A stretch of DNA of 64,000 bases. It comes from Fasciola hepatica. Its lineage: Eukaryota; Platyhelminthes; Trematoda; Plagiorchiida; Fasciolidae. Of the stretch, positions 1 through 11,424 are shown piece after piece. Within the stretch, counting starts at the first letter, position 1. Each line of letters begins with the position of its first letter. The translations under genes and the position numbers were made by a program. The DNA lies in contig CANUEZ040000140.1 of the NCBI GenBank assembly GCA_948099385.1, positions 3,100,001-3,164,000 of the forward strand. The letters run 5' to 3'. The notes beneath the pieces are model-generated. The model saw nothing but the letters and a program-made list of their open reading frames with translations. It was not told where the DNA came from and searched no databases.

Positions 1-1475
1 GAAGACAAGGGCGAAACTTTTTCACCCTGGCTCAAGTCTCAATGTGCTGTTACAGTAACAAATACACTGTCTCACCTGGTCTCATGAGGCTTTCTCTGCG
101 TCAGCTTTTGGCCTTATAGACGCGGAGAATGAGTATTGGACACCACTTTCAGAGGGCTTATCTGAAATCTGTCGAGAATACGAATTTCATTGCTTTGGTT
201 ACGAGTTCCTAACGTGATACGACTGTAAGACTAGTGTCCAATGAAGCAGGGCTTTTGAATGTTTCCGCTCTACTGTACCATTCTCGGAATTTATCACATA
301 ATCATCCAGACATTCCTCGGTTTGTTGCGGTTTTTTAACCTCGACTGTAAGTAAATGTTTTTGTAATAGAATGATACCATCAGCTATAACACCTTCCAAA
401 GAGCTGCAATAATTCTTTGATGGAACAGCGTTACCTGATTGCCTAATTCACTTCACAAATGTGGTAAGGGACAAATGCAAAAGAATTCTCAGGAAGTCCA
501 GGGGCTATCCCAGGAGATGCACTGCCGGTTGGTCTGCTACCCTCGTAGAAGACTCATACGCAACATGAGCCTACCCGTGATGATTAGAGATAAATTTCGC
601 AGCCTACGGAGTATCCTTTCGATGGTGTCAGACCTTGTTAGGCATACTAACTCTCAACTTGGCGCAATCTCACTACAAGGAAACCGGCTTCTCAATGACA
701 TCGATGATGAAATAGTTGAGCTAAGTGGTTTCACTGTATGCCGTGTGGATTGTCCTGTTGCACAGTGGAGGTTAGATGGTGATATTATCATATCAACAGT
801 CATTGGTTCCAAAGCGTCTAGCTCATGTTTACGTATTCAGCTGCGTACATCAACTCCTCCGTTATTAAATGCTGGCCTGAATATTTGGGGAATTTTCTTT
901 CTGTTGTGCTTGTACATGTTTATATTTCGCCAAAACGTTCTACCGATGACCACCAATAATTTGTTGTTTCTTTTTCACAAATTCTACCAGACCACGCTCA
1001 AATTCCTTTCCGCGTAGTTTCCGGTGATTCTATTTGTTCTGAAGTTGAATCTTCGTATTCTTTCGGTCTTGTAAACATATTCAACTTTCCAACTAGAATG
1101 GACGCTTCGTCAGATATTTCCTTAGTGGTTTGTTAAAGATTTTTTCAACTAAATGTTTTTCCTCTCTTGGCTAAAATAATCGCTCCACCGTGAAGGTTTC
1201 GCCTAAGGTTGATAGCCACAACTGTAGCCGACACTTCATGCAATGCCGAGACTTTTCGTCGAACTGTTCCATCAGAGCCTAAAGGTGTGGTGATTGTTAA
1301 CGACAGTACTTGTTGTTTTATTGGAAGTTGCATGTTTATGTACATTACTATTGCGCAGAATACAAGCTCGAGAGAAAGCCCATCCAGCCAGTGTTTTTGA
1401 ACTTCAGTTGTGCATAGTTCAGGCAGGGGCTACATTGCATTCATTGCGAATAGTACTACAACTCTAGTTCGGTTA
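1..1475. other. Unassigned, possibly decayed retroelement
   Basis: I recognise no gene here. No reading frame has a clear family signature. On the minus strand, about 1345-1145 contains a stretch (TTPLGSDGTVRR) that loosely recalls the start of a BEL/Pao-type retropepsin, but no D-[ST]-G active site follows. The + strand 192-codon open frame at 439-1017 looks like a chance frame. Integrase-region sequence of the old BEL copy, expected downstream of 1476 on the minus strand, is not found here, so that part was lost or replaced. Confidence 0.3.
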
Positions 1476-1756
1476 TCAATCATCATAAGAACACAGAAAA
1501 ATTTCCGACTGCTGAAGGTCGTTTGCCATCACCACATTTCCCAAGAATGATTCTTGTAAAATCTGACCAATTGTGAGAAAATGAAACTCCCTCCGGCGAC
1601 TGTGACTGTCATCACTACTCCTACCATCTCCAGTTCCAATTCCAGAGAGGGTTTTAGTTCGTTTAGGCTTTTGCGGGAATTTTGGTCCTCCCCTTGCCGG
1701 AAGTTGATCAAACCTCGGGATCACAGATCGGCCGGGTTATCGCCAGACCTGACATG
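1476..1756 (-). pseudogene. Old BEL/Pao copy, fragment A (RNase H-integrase linker)
   Basis: The minus strand matches the linker between RNase H and integrase of the intact BEL/Pao copy at 12555-16028. It shares the GIGTGD motif region, and the last 50 bases before 1757 align almost base for base with about 12870-12922 (both contain CGCCAGACCTGACATG). The reading frame is broken. The similarity stops exactly at 1756, where the LTR of a gypsy element begins, and resumes after 7113, so this is one half of an interrupted copy. Confidence 0.85.
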
Positions 1757-2022
1757 TGTAGTGCTACCAATAAATCACTCGATGAAAAAGACTAACAAAT
1801 TTGTTTATTTGAACAATTACCGTTTCTGGTGGCGCCACTTGCTCCGCCTGTGTACGTCGTCTGCACGCCCATGCGCTCCTCCAATACACATTGTCTCGCT
1901 CCAGCGCTTTGAGTTCTGCTTTGCGCGCTGCCGAGTATATTCGCTATTGTGTCACAAGCCGAGGACCAAGGGCTATAGACTCTATACGGGAGCAGGTCCT
2001 CGCTTAACTGAGGAGAACCCTA
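1757..2022 (+). repeat. 5' LTR of CsRn1-like gypsy
   Basis: This stretch is repeated almost identically at 6848-7113. Both copies start TGTAGTGCTACCAATAAA (one carries TCACTC, the other GCACTC, just after). The right end is placed at 2022 because the 3' copy is followed there by the presumed target duplication; a few more bases (to 2026) also match. An AATAAA-like polyadenylation signal lies near the LTR start. Confidence 0.88.
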
Positions 2023-2024
2023 AA

Positions 2025-2040
2025 CTAGTGAGCCCGAACA
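2025..2040 (+). other. Primer-binding site, tRNA-Trp-like
   Basis: Just inside the 5' LTR the sequence TAGTGAGCCCGAAC resembles the complement of a tRNA-Trp 3' end (TGGTGACCCCGACG), matching at about 11 of 14 positions. CsRn1-clade elements use tRNA-Trp as primer. Position and similarity together support the call. Confidence 0.6.
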
Positions 2041-2248
2041 ACAAATTCAATCCTCGAAGGACACTCGTTAGTCTCTCAATCACATTTATTCGTCTATATG
2101 TACACTTTTTCCGACACATAATAGGTAAATTCCTGATTTCTGTTACCATATCCCTTTTATATTTTTTCGCATATCGATATTATAAGTGTTTTACGATTGC
2201 TAAATTGACCTTGATATATCGTTTTACATTTGATATACCATTGCAACT

Positions 2249-3071
2249 ATGGCTGGCAACGACCGCAAACCTGATCTGGAACAGTCCGTTTCGACAGTCT
2301 CCCTAGCCGTCCCTCAGTTTTTTTACTGATGACCCTCAGCTCTGGTTTCATATGTTAGAGGTGGAGCTTGAATCACATAGAATCTCAAGCGAGCGAACCC
2401 GTTACTTGTGGACTATCGGTCGCCTTCCCCGTGAGGTTACTACTCAGGTACGCGACGTAATATTCAATAACAGTTCTTACGCAGCCGTGAAAGACGCGGA
2501 AATCTCTTGTCTTTTGCCGTCAGAATCGTCCAGACTGAAAAGGCTGATCCAAGGGACAGAGTTAGGTAGCAAGCAGCCTTCTGCATTACGGGGAGAAATG
2601 CAGCAGCTAGGAGGGCAACTTTCAGAGGGAAATGTCCTTAAAGAGCCGTGAGTACAGTGACTAACACAAAACATTCAAGCATTGCTCGAGGTTTCCAGCC
2701 ACTTTAAGCTCACAGAAGCGGCTGAACTAGCGGACGGTATTATGGACCGGTACCATCCACAAATTACAGCCGTAGCAAACTCGAGCAGCCCCCAGACCAC
2801 AGCTCCCACTGTAGGAACACACTCCGAGGACACACTGATAGCTGCTATCGAGCGGGCTTTCAGACGTTTTTCCTCTCCTGGTTGTTCTCACAGTAGAAAC
2901 CATAAAACTTATCACAACTCTGACCGACGTGAACGTCTCAGAAGCCCTGCCCCTGACCGCCTGGTTAACCCATCTCGATCAACATACTGTCGATACCACA
3001 AACGGTCTGGGGAGAAGGCCCGGGACTGCAAAGCAGGTTGCACCTTCCCAGGTGCAAAACGGGGAAACTAA
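2249..3071 (+). pseudogene. gag: gag of CsRn1-like gypsy, frameshifted
   Basis: The frame opens at an ATG at 2249 (MAGNDRKPDLEQ). A run of T near 2320 breaks it, and it continues in another frame from about 2324 with the Gag core (TDDPQLWFHMLEVELESH, about 2326-2380), typical of CsRn1-clade Gag. A TGA at about 2649 ends the second block. The third block, about 2670-3071, carries the C-terminal zinc motif, C-R-Y-H ... C-K-A-G-C (near 2986-3040), matching the CHCC knuckle of this clade. Gag would form the particle core and bind RNA. It is broken in at least two places. Confidence 0.85.
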
Positions 3072-3145
3072 TATCCCTACGCGTTCCGACGACTAACGCG
3101 GTCGGCAGCCATAATAGCAGTCGTCGGTTGCATGTCCGAGATTAA

Positions 3146-6100
3146 GTTTCCAATAACCTGTTCCTAATTGACACCGGTGCAGCAGTAAGTGTCATTCCAA
3201 AGGAGGCAGGTGATGCAACGAACCCGTCAGTCCAACAACTCCGTGCTGCCAGTGGCACTGCCATTGCTACTTACGGCCGTGATTCACTCACACTCAACTT
3301 AGGACTACGTCGCACCTTCCGCTGGGCGTTCATAGTAGCAGACGTTCCTTATCCCATACTAGGCATCGATTTCCTAGACCATTTCGACCTCCTGATCGAT
3401 GCACGAGGCCGGAGAGTTGTCGACCGGCAGACTTCTCTTTCCGTAACCGGGTCGTATTCCTCCGTGAATCACATCACGCCCCTATACATAGAACCGCAGG
3501 CCGAACCCCCGTACTCAGATCTGCTTTCAGCTTACTCGGCAATGCTAAGACAATCTGGCCCCCTTCCCGCGGTGACCACCAACGTTACCCACTATATTGT
3601 CATCAAAGGACCCCCAGCATTTAGCCAGCCACGTCTCTTGATCCTAGACAAGCTCCGCGTAGCACAGGATGAGTTCGAACACATGCTAGAATTAGGCGTA
3701 ATACGCCCGTCCAGTAACCCTTGGGCCTCGCCCCTTCACATGGTTCCTAAACCTAATGGTGACTGGCGCCCCTGCGGTGACTATAGGGCCCTCAATCAGG
3801 CTACTATCCCAGAAAGGTACCCCATTCCATATATTCAAGATCTCACTTCTACACTGTCTGGTTGTTCTGTTTTCAGCCGAATCGACCTCATTAGAGCCTA
3901 CCACCAAGTCTTATTAGCAGAGGCTGACATCCCTAAAACAGCTGGCACAACTCCATTCGGACTATTCGAGTTTTTGCGCAAGCCTTTTAAGTTCAGCAAT
4001 GCAGCCCAAACCTTTCCAAGAATTATGCATGAAGTAACACGCGGTTTGAAGAATGTCTGCTTGTACTTAGACGATATTTTTGTGGCAAGTCCTTCAAGAC
4101 AAGAGCATATGGCACACCTGCGTGCTCTTTTTGAGCGCCTTAGCCAACATGGCGTAACTATTAACCCCACCAAGTGCGAATTAGGTAGGACAACCATCAC
4201 TTTCCTAGGTCACGAAATCTCAGCCTCAGGCATACAGCCCCTGCCTGACAAGGTGGCGGCAATTCGCGACTATCCTGAGCCTCACTCTTACCGACAATTG
4301 TGCCAATTTTCTGGCCTGGTCAACTTTCATTGCCGGTTCATCCCAAAGTGCGCCGAAATAATGTAGCCTCTAACAGACCTTATACGTGGCGGTGAACAGA
4401 AATTCATTTTTCCCGACACGGCACAGGAAGCATTTACCTTGATCAAGAAAGCTATCGCCAACATAGCACTCCTTTCACATCCCGATCCTTTTACTCCCCT
4501 GGCATTAGGAACAGAGGCTGCGGACACGGCTGTTGGAGCGGTGTCGCAGCAATTTGTCAACAATTCATGGCAACCAATAGATTCCTTCTCCGAGCGTCTC
4601 CAGCCTGAGGAATCCCGATATAGTACGTTCAGCAGGGCACTACTGGCAATCTATCTGGGCACCCGACACTTCCGGCACACACCCGAGGGCCAAACTTTCA
4701 CAGTGTTCACAGATCATAAACCACTAGCGTACCCCCTCCAGTCAGCTTCTGACCGATATTCGTCACGCGAGATTCGCCACTTAGACTATGTTTCGCAGTT
4801 TAATACGGACTTTCGACACGTCCCTGGGGCACACAATCCAGTAGCAGACTCACTCTCACTCGTCCACAATATCGACGACCCACTACCCATTGGCATAGAC
4901 CTAGAAGTAATCGCAGCAGCCCAAACAACAGATCCTGAGGTAGAGCAACTCAGAAACAGCAGCTCCCCGCGCCTAGTGCCAGTGGCTCTTCCAACTTCGG
5001 ACGTAACTATCGTTTGCGATGTATCACAGGGTCGACCCCGACTACTAGTTCCTGCCAGTTTTCGCCCACAAGTTTTTATTAGCCTCCACAACTTATCGCA
5101 TCCAGGGATAACCGCCTCAGTGAAACTAGTCACCGAGCGATTCGTCTGGCCTTGAGTCAAAAGTGACTTACTTCTTTGGGCCAGTTCTTGTCTTCAATGC
5201 CAACGAGTTCAAATACATCGTCACACTAAATCTACGTTAGGCACACTCTGCGAGCCGGACGCATGCTTTCATCATGTGCGTGTGGATCTCGTAAGGTCAC
5301 TTCCGCCATCCAAATGCTGCATCTACGTCCTCACTTGCGTAGATCGTTTCACTCGCCAGCCACAGGCCGTACCTATTCCTCGTCCAACCTCAGAGGAAGC
5401 TGCAAAAGCATTTCTAACTGGTTGGGTGAGTCAGTTCGGTTGCCCTGCTATAGTGACCACTGACCGCGGTTCTATTTTGACGGTGCCTTCCACGAGCTAC
5501 TGAACGCATTCGGTTGCCGACACAACAAGGCAACGGCCTATCTTCCTCGGGCCAATGGCATGGTGGAGCGATTCCATCGCCAGCTGAAAGCTGCCCTTCG
5601 TGCTCTTGATAACCCATTATGGAGTGAAGTTTTGCCGATCGTTCTCTTAGGACTGCATAACACCGTTAAATCCGATATGGGTGCTACGGCCGCTGAACTG
5701 GTTTATGGTTGCACACTACGACTTCCGGGTGAGCTGGTTTCTCCATTACCACCTGTGAGTTTTTATTACGGAGATTACTCATAACGGTTGTCGCACCAAA
5801 TGCGGGTGATAAAGCCCACCCCACCACGAGAGCAAACCCTCGACAACTACAAACCTACCACTCTAGCGACCGCCAGCCACGTGTTTGTTCAAGTAGATGC
5901 AGTGCGATCGCAACTACAAGCGGCCTACTCTGGCCCGTTCCGTGTTGCCCAGCGAAAGAAATAGAAAAAGATGGTGGACGTCGAGGGCAGGAAAGAGACC
6001 ATCAGCATAGACCGCCTCAAACCAGCTCTCATCGGGGTAGAACCCACCCCGAACAACCCTACCAGTGTCCCCACCTACTCACAACCTTTGGTTAGTCGTC

Positions 6101-6264
6101 CCGAGTCGGCCCCTGTTACTCCCACTAACGACCCCTCGTTACCTGTTGCAACACCAAACTCCACGGAAGACACAGTTGCACCCGTCAACAGGAGAAATCG
6201 ACGCGGCCGCGAGCTGCGACAGCCAACGACGTTTTCTGAATATATAAAAACTGTATATATTTAA
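3146..6264 (+). pseudogene. pol: pol of CsRn1-like gypsy (protease-RT-RNase H-integrase), with stops and frameshift
   Basis: The frame is open from before 3146. Protease shows LIDTGAAVSVIP at about 3164. RT follows with CGDYRALNQ (about 3775) and the catalytic YLDDIF (about 4065-4082). An in-frame TAG at 4364-4366 interrupts the RT-RNase H connection, and the same frame resumes directly with PLTDLI. RNase H has the FTDHKPLAY motif near 4710. A TGA at about 5153 precedes the integrase zinc finger (Cys-x2-Cys near 5190). The core shows DLV (about 5285) and TTDRGS (about 5455). A frameshift near 5475 is followed by NGMVERFHRQLK (about 5557). The C-terminal part, with another stop near 5782, ends at 6264. 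Confidence 0.9.
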
Positions 6265-6847
6265 GTTTACTCTTCATATTCAACTTGTACATAGTCCTAT
6301 TACGCATGAATGCACGACCACATGGTTATCACGACAAGGGTGGCGGCAGCCTGTATTGCGCCGGTATGTCCCTCTCAGTCGAATATCCCATTACGCCTCG
6401 AGGCGCAGCTTCCTTGTTTTTCTTGCCTTCCAGCTCCTCCCGCCGGACAGAACCATATGGAATTTCAGGATCTTGCATGGCTCCAACAAAACGCTCATTG
6501 GATGGCTACTGGGCTCATTTGACGCCGGACGCTGGCTCTTTTACGAAGGCAATAACGACCACAGGGAAACAGAACTTTGGGATATGCCGACAATGGCAAA
6601 CCCTGCAAAGCAATTGGCACTGCCAAGTCGCAAGCAGGATCTATCCCGGTCGGATAAAATTTTAAGGAGAACGCAGTTTTGCAATCGACGCACAGCTACC
6701 AGTGTGAGTCATGGAGAACGGCTTGTGCTGGCTTCGCTGTTGTGTTCGGCCGCGGCGGGAGGCATGGAAAACGTCTCTCGACACCGAAGCCGACGTACCC
6801 ATCACGGGTCGAAGCCCAACTGCGTTGGCCTTCAAGGGAGAGACCCC
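6265..6847 (+). other. 3' untranslated region of CsRn1-like gypsy with polypurine tract
   Basis: About 580 bp separate the end of pol from the 3' LTR. No frame has recognisable similarity; the open frames of 126 and 176 codons here look like chance. A purine-rich tract (CAAGGGAGAGACCCC) lies immediately before the LTR at about 6833-6847 and is the likely polypurine tract. Confidence 0.55.
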
Positions 6848-7113
6848 TGTAGTGCTACCAATAAAGCACTCGATGAAAAAGACTAACAAATTTGTTTATT
6901 TGAACAATTACCGTTTCTGGTGGCGCCACTTGCTCCGCCTGTGTACGTCGTCTGCACGCCCATGCGCTCCTCCAATACACATTGTCTCGCTCCAGCGCTT
7001 TGAGTTCTGCTTTGCGCGCTGCCGAGTATATTCGCTATTGTGTCACAAGCCGAGGACCAGGGGCTATAGACTCTATACGGGAGCAGGTCCTCGCTTAACT
7101 GAGGAGAATCCGA
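6848..7113 (+). repeat. 3' LTR of CsRn1-like gypsy
   Basis: Near-identical to 1757-2022, with about five substitutions across the pair. It is followed by ACATA, the likely right-hand target duplication, after which old BEL/Pao sequence resumes. Confidence 0.88.
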
Positions 7114-7382
7114 AACATACTTCCGCCGGTTTATGGCCTATTCGTCGTGGATGATCGTGAGTTGGTTGGCAGCGAACGAATTAAACCAGCTTCTGACTTG
7201 TTAACGTAGTACAGTACTACCGTGGAATCCGTCCAGAAACTAGCCGACCAAATATAGAAGTCGAAGCATGTCTTTACCGCTTGTACAGCCCTGACTGCTC
7301 ACATTGCTGCGCTGAATTCAAGTCGCGGGATCGAAATCATCTTCAGCGGAGCAACGCTGGCTTTGGCGAACAGGATCCTCGT
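7114..7382 (-). pseudogene. Old BEL/Pao copy, fragment B (RNase H region)
   Basis: The sequence aligns without gaps to about 12923-13188 of the intact BEL/Pao copy. Shared blocks include TCGTGGATGATCGTGAG and GGCTTTGGCGAACAGGATCC. It corresponds to the RNase H part of pol read on the minus strand. Similarity is lost after GGATCCTCGT (about 7382) and resumes near 9026, so another insertion splits the old copy here. Confidence 0.85.
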
Positions 7383-9025
7383 TCTGGCAGTTCCTTTGTT
7401 CCTCCAGATGTGCATTGGTGTGTTGTACTACCGAAACTGACCCTGTATCCAGCCTCTAAATCCCACCACTATCTACACCGGCTGGTGCATTTTATTTTTA
7501 TAGTTGTTGATCCACTACAGCCTTCAGTGATATGCTTGAGCAGCTTTATTGATCTATCATTTTTGCATGGCACATACCACACAGATTTCATCTATTGGCT
7601 TACTGTTACCTGCGAATTATTCTGCAATCGCTCCTGCAAAAGTGAACACCCGTGTAATCGCTGTAACCACACAGTCAATGGCGATTTGTCCTCCACTTCC
7701 GCCTTGACATTTCATACCAACTCCATTGAAAGTTAACAATTTGCTGCACCCTCACCTGTTTCCCTCCAGTCGTTCCCTAACACCACCACTCTGGTAATCT
7801 CTCTCCCAAGAAATATGCAATTGTTTTCTACGTATCTGGTTCATCCAGTATCCAGCCATCACTTTATATACCACCATCCTTGCAGGCTGATATATTTCCA
7901 TGTTAATACTTCTTGACATACCTGTCATAAAGTGAATAATTCATCGAAAGCTCCGACTAGATTTCTATCCATTTGCCTCTCATATTCTGCAGCCCGTAAG
8001 TAACTCTTCCTACTCCGCTCGATAAATTTCTCTCTTTATGCGCACCAACAACATATCCTTTGAATGTTTGAATTTCCACCAGCCGTAAGCGTTTCCTATA
8101 CCATTCATGCATGCACTCCAGACCTTCAGCCGAACTGAATACTCTAAAATGAGTCGGGCATTATTATCATTATAGTCCACTTCAGTGTTCTTCAATAGTC
8201 TTCCTTTTGCACCTATTTTATCCTATTGTAAACCCTGACTTTTCATCTGTGCTTTCTTTCTGCTGTATATGATTACGTACCTCATCTACGTAGCCTACTT
8301 TGCTCGTCACTGAACTATGCGACCACCTGACATTCAAACTTATTTTCTACTGACTTCTCAACCGAATGTTTCATTTTGTTCTGAATCCGTTTTCCGCTGT
8401 CGTCTCTCGTACCAAACTCATTGGTTCCGCAGCTGGCGATTCACCGTGGTGGTATGATCTGCCTATCAAAACGATTATCAGGTCATTTATCTACCCTCTA
8501 CTACATTATCGCTTCTGCACGATATGCGCTCCTGCAATCACCACATAACGCAATTCAAGTTGATTAACTTCAATAACCCCATATCATTACTGTCCTTTCG
8601 TGACATACCTATATCAACGAAGATAACCCGCTGAACACTTACCGGCTTACCAGTGGCTACTTTTTCCATCGCCGCTCTTAAAGTAGCCCCCTCTATCCAT
8701 GGGGTTTGCTGGTCTCTTTCCTCGTGATTGACTACGTCGGCATCTCACTTTTAGACTCAACAATCACACTAACCACTGACTCATGGCATTTTATATCCGA
8801 AGATCCATTCTTGTACAAGCATGAGTTTTCCATCCATATACTTTTCACACCATGCTACATGCGAACGACTCTTCGAATAGCCCTCGATGAACTTCTTTCT
8901 TCTTTCCTAAATTTTTATACCAGATATCCTTTGGTTCAGCTGTAATTTCTAATGTTGTGATTATTTCCGGTACCATTTATGCGCTTACTCCCCCGTTTTT
9001 AACCGATTCCACACACTGCCAGCCG
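7383..9025. mobile_element. Unidentified 1.6-kb insertion in old BEL/Pao copy
   Basis: About 1.64 kb interrupts RNase H sequence that is continuous in the intact copy. It is C/T-rich on the + strand and has no long frame with a recognisable domain. I see neither terminal repeats nor a clear poly-A or microsatellite tail. It is called an insertion only because it separates two stretches that are contiguous at 13180-13210 in the relative. Boundaries are uncertain by about 30 bp. Confidence 0.55.
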
Positions 9026-10360
9026 GAGTGACCATTTGACCCTGACCATCGTCCGTATACCACGGCTCCGTAGCCGACCTCAGACGCGTCAGAGAAGGCT
9101 TGTAATACTCCCGTCCATGCCGCATGACCAAGGGGCAAACATCCTTATGTCCCATAGTTTCTTTAGGGTGATTAGAAATTCTTCCCAGTCCAGCCGGTCT
9201 TCTCCGCCCAGTGGCTGGTCCCAATTGACTTTCTTACGGCACAGCCGCTGCGGCAGGATCTTTCCGAGTAGCAGCTAAGGGGAGACGCTACCGAGCGGGT
9301 CGAACAGATTAGAGACAACGGATAGTATACATTGACAGGTTACTGGCAGCTCGGGAATGCTTAGCTCGAAGACAAAGTCGTCCGTTTCCGCATCCCATTG
9401 TATTCCCAAAGTGCGTTCGGTAGGGAGTGGAGAGCCACCCAAACTTCCAACCCTTTCGGCCCTCTCGTGGTACGGAATGTTTTTAAGCACTTATGAAGCT
9501 TTCGACATCCATTTCGTTAGATGAAAGCCGTCCTCTTCCAGCAATCTTGCTCGGCCTCTAAACTGCGCTGGGGCCGAGTCTACATCATCCGATGGCCCAA
9601 GACAATCGTCGAAGTAGAAGTTTCTGCTGGCGCTATCTGCCACTGGCCGGTGGGCCAAATCTTCATGTTTGTTCGCTGATTCTCGAAGGACGTGGTTCGC
9701 ACAAAACGGTTATGATATGGCTCCGTAGGGGTGGACGGTCATCCTATAATTTGTCACTGCCTTGTCCCGGTTGTTCTCTTCCCACCACAGGAAACGCAGC
9801 GCATCTCGTTCTTCTACCGGTATTTTGACCTGATATCGGCGGACAAGGCCACTCTACCTACTTTGAAATGGCACATAACTTCGATCAATGGTGTGGTCCA
9901 GTCAGGTCCTTATAGTAGGTGATCATTCAAAGACTTGCCCTGGAACTGCACAATCGAGAACCACCCGCAGTTCTTCGGGTTTCTTGGGGTTCATAACCGG
10001 GTGATGAGGTAGATGCCAGATACCTTTTGGCCGTCGGTGTTGGCAGGCACCTTTTCAACGCAGCCGAGAGCTTCTTTTCGCTTCATTAATTCTGCTTATC
10101 TTTCCCACAGATCCTGGTCTCGAACAAAGCGTCCTTTCAGTCGAAGTAGTCTTTGCAGAGTATAGTTTCTGTTATCAACCCAGGGGTCAGCTGGTGTGCG
10201 CCATTTGAGAAGGACCTGGAACTGTTTTTAAAGGTCTCTATTTTCTTTGCCGCACTGTTTGCAGAGCTGAGTGGTTCTCTTGAGACAACGATAGTCTTTC
10301 GTCTCCGATGTCATGAAACTCCTTTTCATACAGCCGCTGCAACTGACACTCTGTGCCGCC
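9026..10360 (-). pseudogene. Old BEL/Pao copy, fragment C (RT-RNase H)
   Basis: The minus strand matches RT to RNase H of the intact copy at 13200-14580. A 71-codon frame at 9275-9490 shares LGIQWDAETDDFVFEL with it. Frameshifts and stops are frequent. Similarity ends at 10360, where the LTR of the younger BEL/Pao element starts, and continues after 16823. Read across that gap, the old sequence lines up with about 14490-14590 of the young element. Confidence 0.9.
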
Positions 10361-10739
10361 TGTTACGAACGTTTGAGCAGTGCGTAGCCAAATTCGCAAC
10401 GGATCCCGAAATCAGAAGGCGATTATCCGTGATAATTCTACGATACTAGATTATTAAAATAAACAATGACATAAACAATATACAAACCTCAATAATACGA
10501 TCACAAAGACTCAACAACGAGAAACCGAATAGCAGCGTGTGAGCAGACAGCACGTGCGTCACGCAGGTCCTGAACAAGGATGTGCCAAAATAGCGCTCTG
10601 GGCGCGAACAAACAACAATTGGTCCAGAAAAACAACCAGTTCGTAAAGACAAGTCAATAGCGTATGGAAATGAGTGATGTTGGGAAAAAACACTGAATCG
10701 CGAGGGAAAAGGGGGGATTTTCCACGACCGGCTGTTACA
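10361..10739 (-). repeat. 3' LTR of young BEL/Pao element
   Basis: It is 379 bp long and differs from 16440-16818 at three positions (G/A, A/G, C/T near the left end). Its inner edge on the minus strand is preceded by a G-rich polypurine tract (GGATTTTGGTGGGCGG, about 10740-10756). Confidence 0.96.
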
Positions 10740-11424
10740 CCGCCCACCAAAATCCTCCTGGATCCTTAGCAAAGTCAAAGGTTCCGTATAAAGGTACTGA
10801 TTCTTCCTACCTGCCTAGGCCCTGCTGTCAGTGCGCGCGTCTAATGCTCGTCGTCGACGTTCTACTACTGGTCGCACCTAACCCATTGGCTACATAGACG
10901 TGAGGCTAGTCTACATCTTCCACAAGGCCAAATGACCGATGGCGGGCGTGAATGGTCACATAGACGTTGTCCTCGTAAGGGGCCGTCCGGTCCTGGGTGT
11001 ACGTGCTTGAGTGTGTGTGTGTGTGCGTGTGTGTGTGCCGGGGTTACAATGAAATCACAGGTATGACTACACATCAAAGGAGGACTTTCTGCAATGTCAA
11101 CAAAAGACCGCGTGGTAAGAAAACGAGTAAATGTAGCATGTATGTGTGACCTGAGCTCCGCTACTTCCACATATGCAAGGGGCATTCGGTAGCGTCAACA
11201 AAAGACAAACAAAGAACACGGTCACATATATGATGGGTTTACGGGATGTGCATGCGTGTATGTATCGGGATGTATAATGGAATCGCACTCATCACCACAT
11301 ATCGGAAAGAACCTTCTGTAATGTCAACGAAAGGACCGCGAGCACCTTAACGTGTTTGACGGAGACCGTGTGGTATATGTGGTGTTTCTTTATCCACCTC
11401 GATTACTGGTGTGAAAAAGGTTTA
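10740..11424 (-). other. 3' untranslated region of young BEL/Pao element
   Basis: About 685 bp lie between the integrase stop and the 3' LTR. The region holds a polypurine tract next to the LTR, a GT-rich microsatellite at 11010-11037, and two imperfect direct repeats of about 70 bp (11042-11112 and 11271-11340) that share ATGTCAACRAAAGRACCGCG-like ends. A third short copy of the motif lies at 11191-11210. No supported frame is present. Confidence 0.7.
11010..11037. repeat. (GT)n microsatellite in BEL 3' UTR
   Basis: A GT-rich tract with one GC interruption, inside the 3' untranslated region of the young BEL element. A CA-rich tract occupies the equivalent place in the deleted copy at 28135-28205. 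Confidence 0.85.

Larger units (their letters stand above)
1757..7113 (+). mobile_element. Ty3/gypsy retrotransposon, CsRn1-like, degenerate, nested in old BEL/Pao
   Basis: This is a full-length but dead LTR retrotransposon of about 5.36 kb. It has 5' and 3' LTRs of about 266-270 bp that differ at about five positions, a primer-binding site resembling a tRNA-Trp complement, gag with a CHCC-type zinc motif, and pol in the order protease, RT, RNase H, integrase. The combination of tRNA-Trp priming and a Cys-His-Cys-Cys Gag motif is typical of the CsRn1 clade first described from Clonorchis sinensis. The flanks ACATG (1752-1756) and ACATA (7114-7118) look like a 5-bp target duplication with one substitution. 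Frameshifts and stops in gag and pol make it non-functional. It interrupts an older BEL/Pao copy. Confidence 0.9.

Noticed and set aside
439..1017. 192-codon + strand frame as a host gene
   Set aside because: There is no domain similarity and its composition is that of a chance frame.
1581..2306. 241-codon + strand frame
   Set aside because: It runs across the junction of old BEL sequence and the gypsy 5' LTR, both non-coding in that direction.
6285..7154. Overlapping frames of 126-176 codons near the gypsy 3' LTR
   Set aside because: They lie in the 3' untranslated region and LTR. Part of one repeats the frame at 1581-2306 only because the LTRs are repeated.
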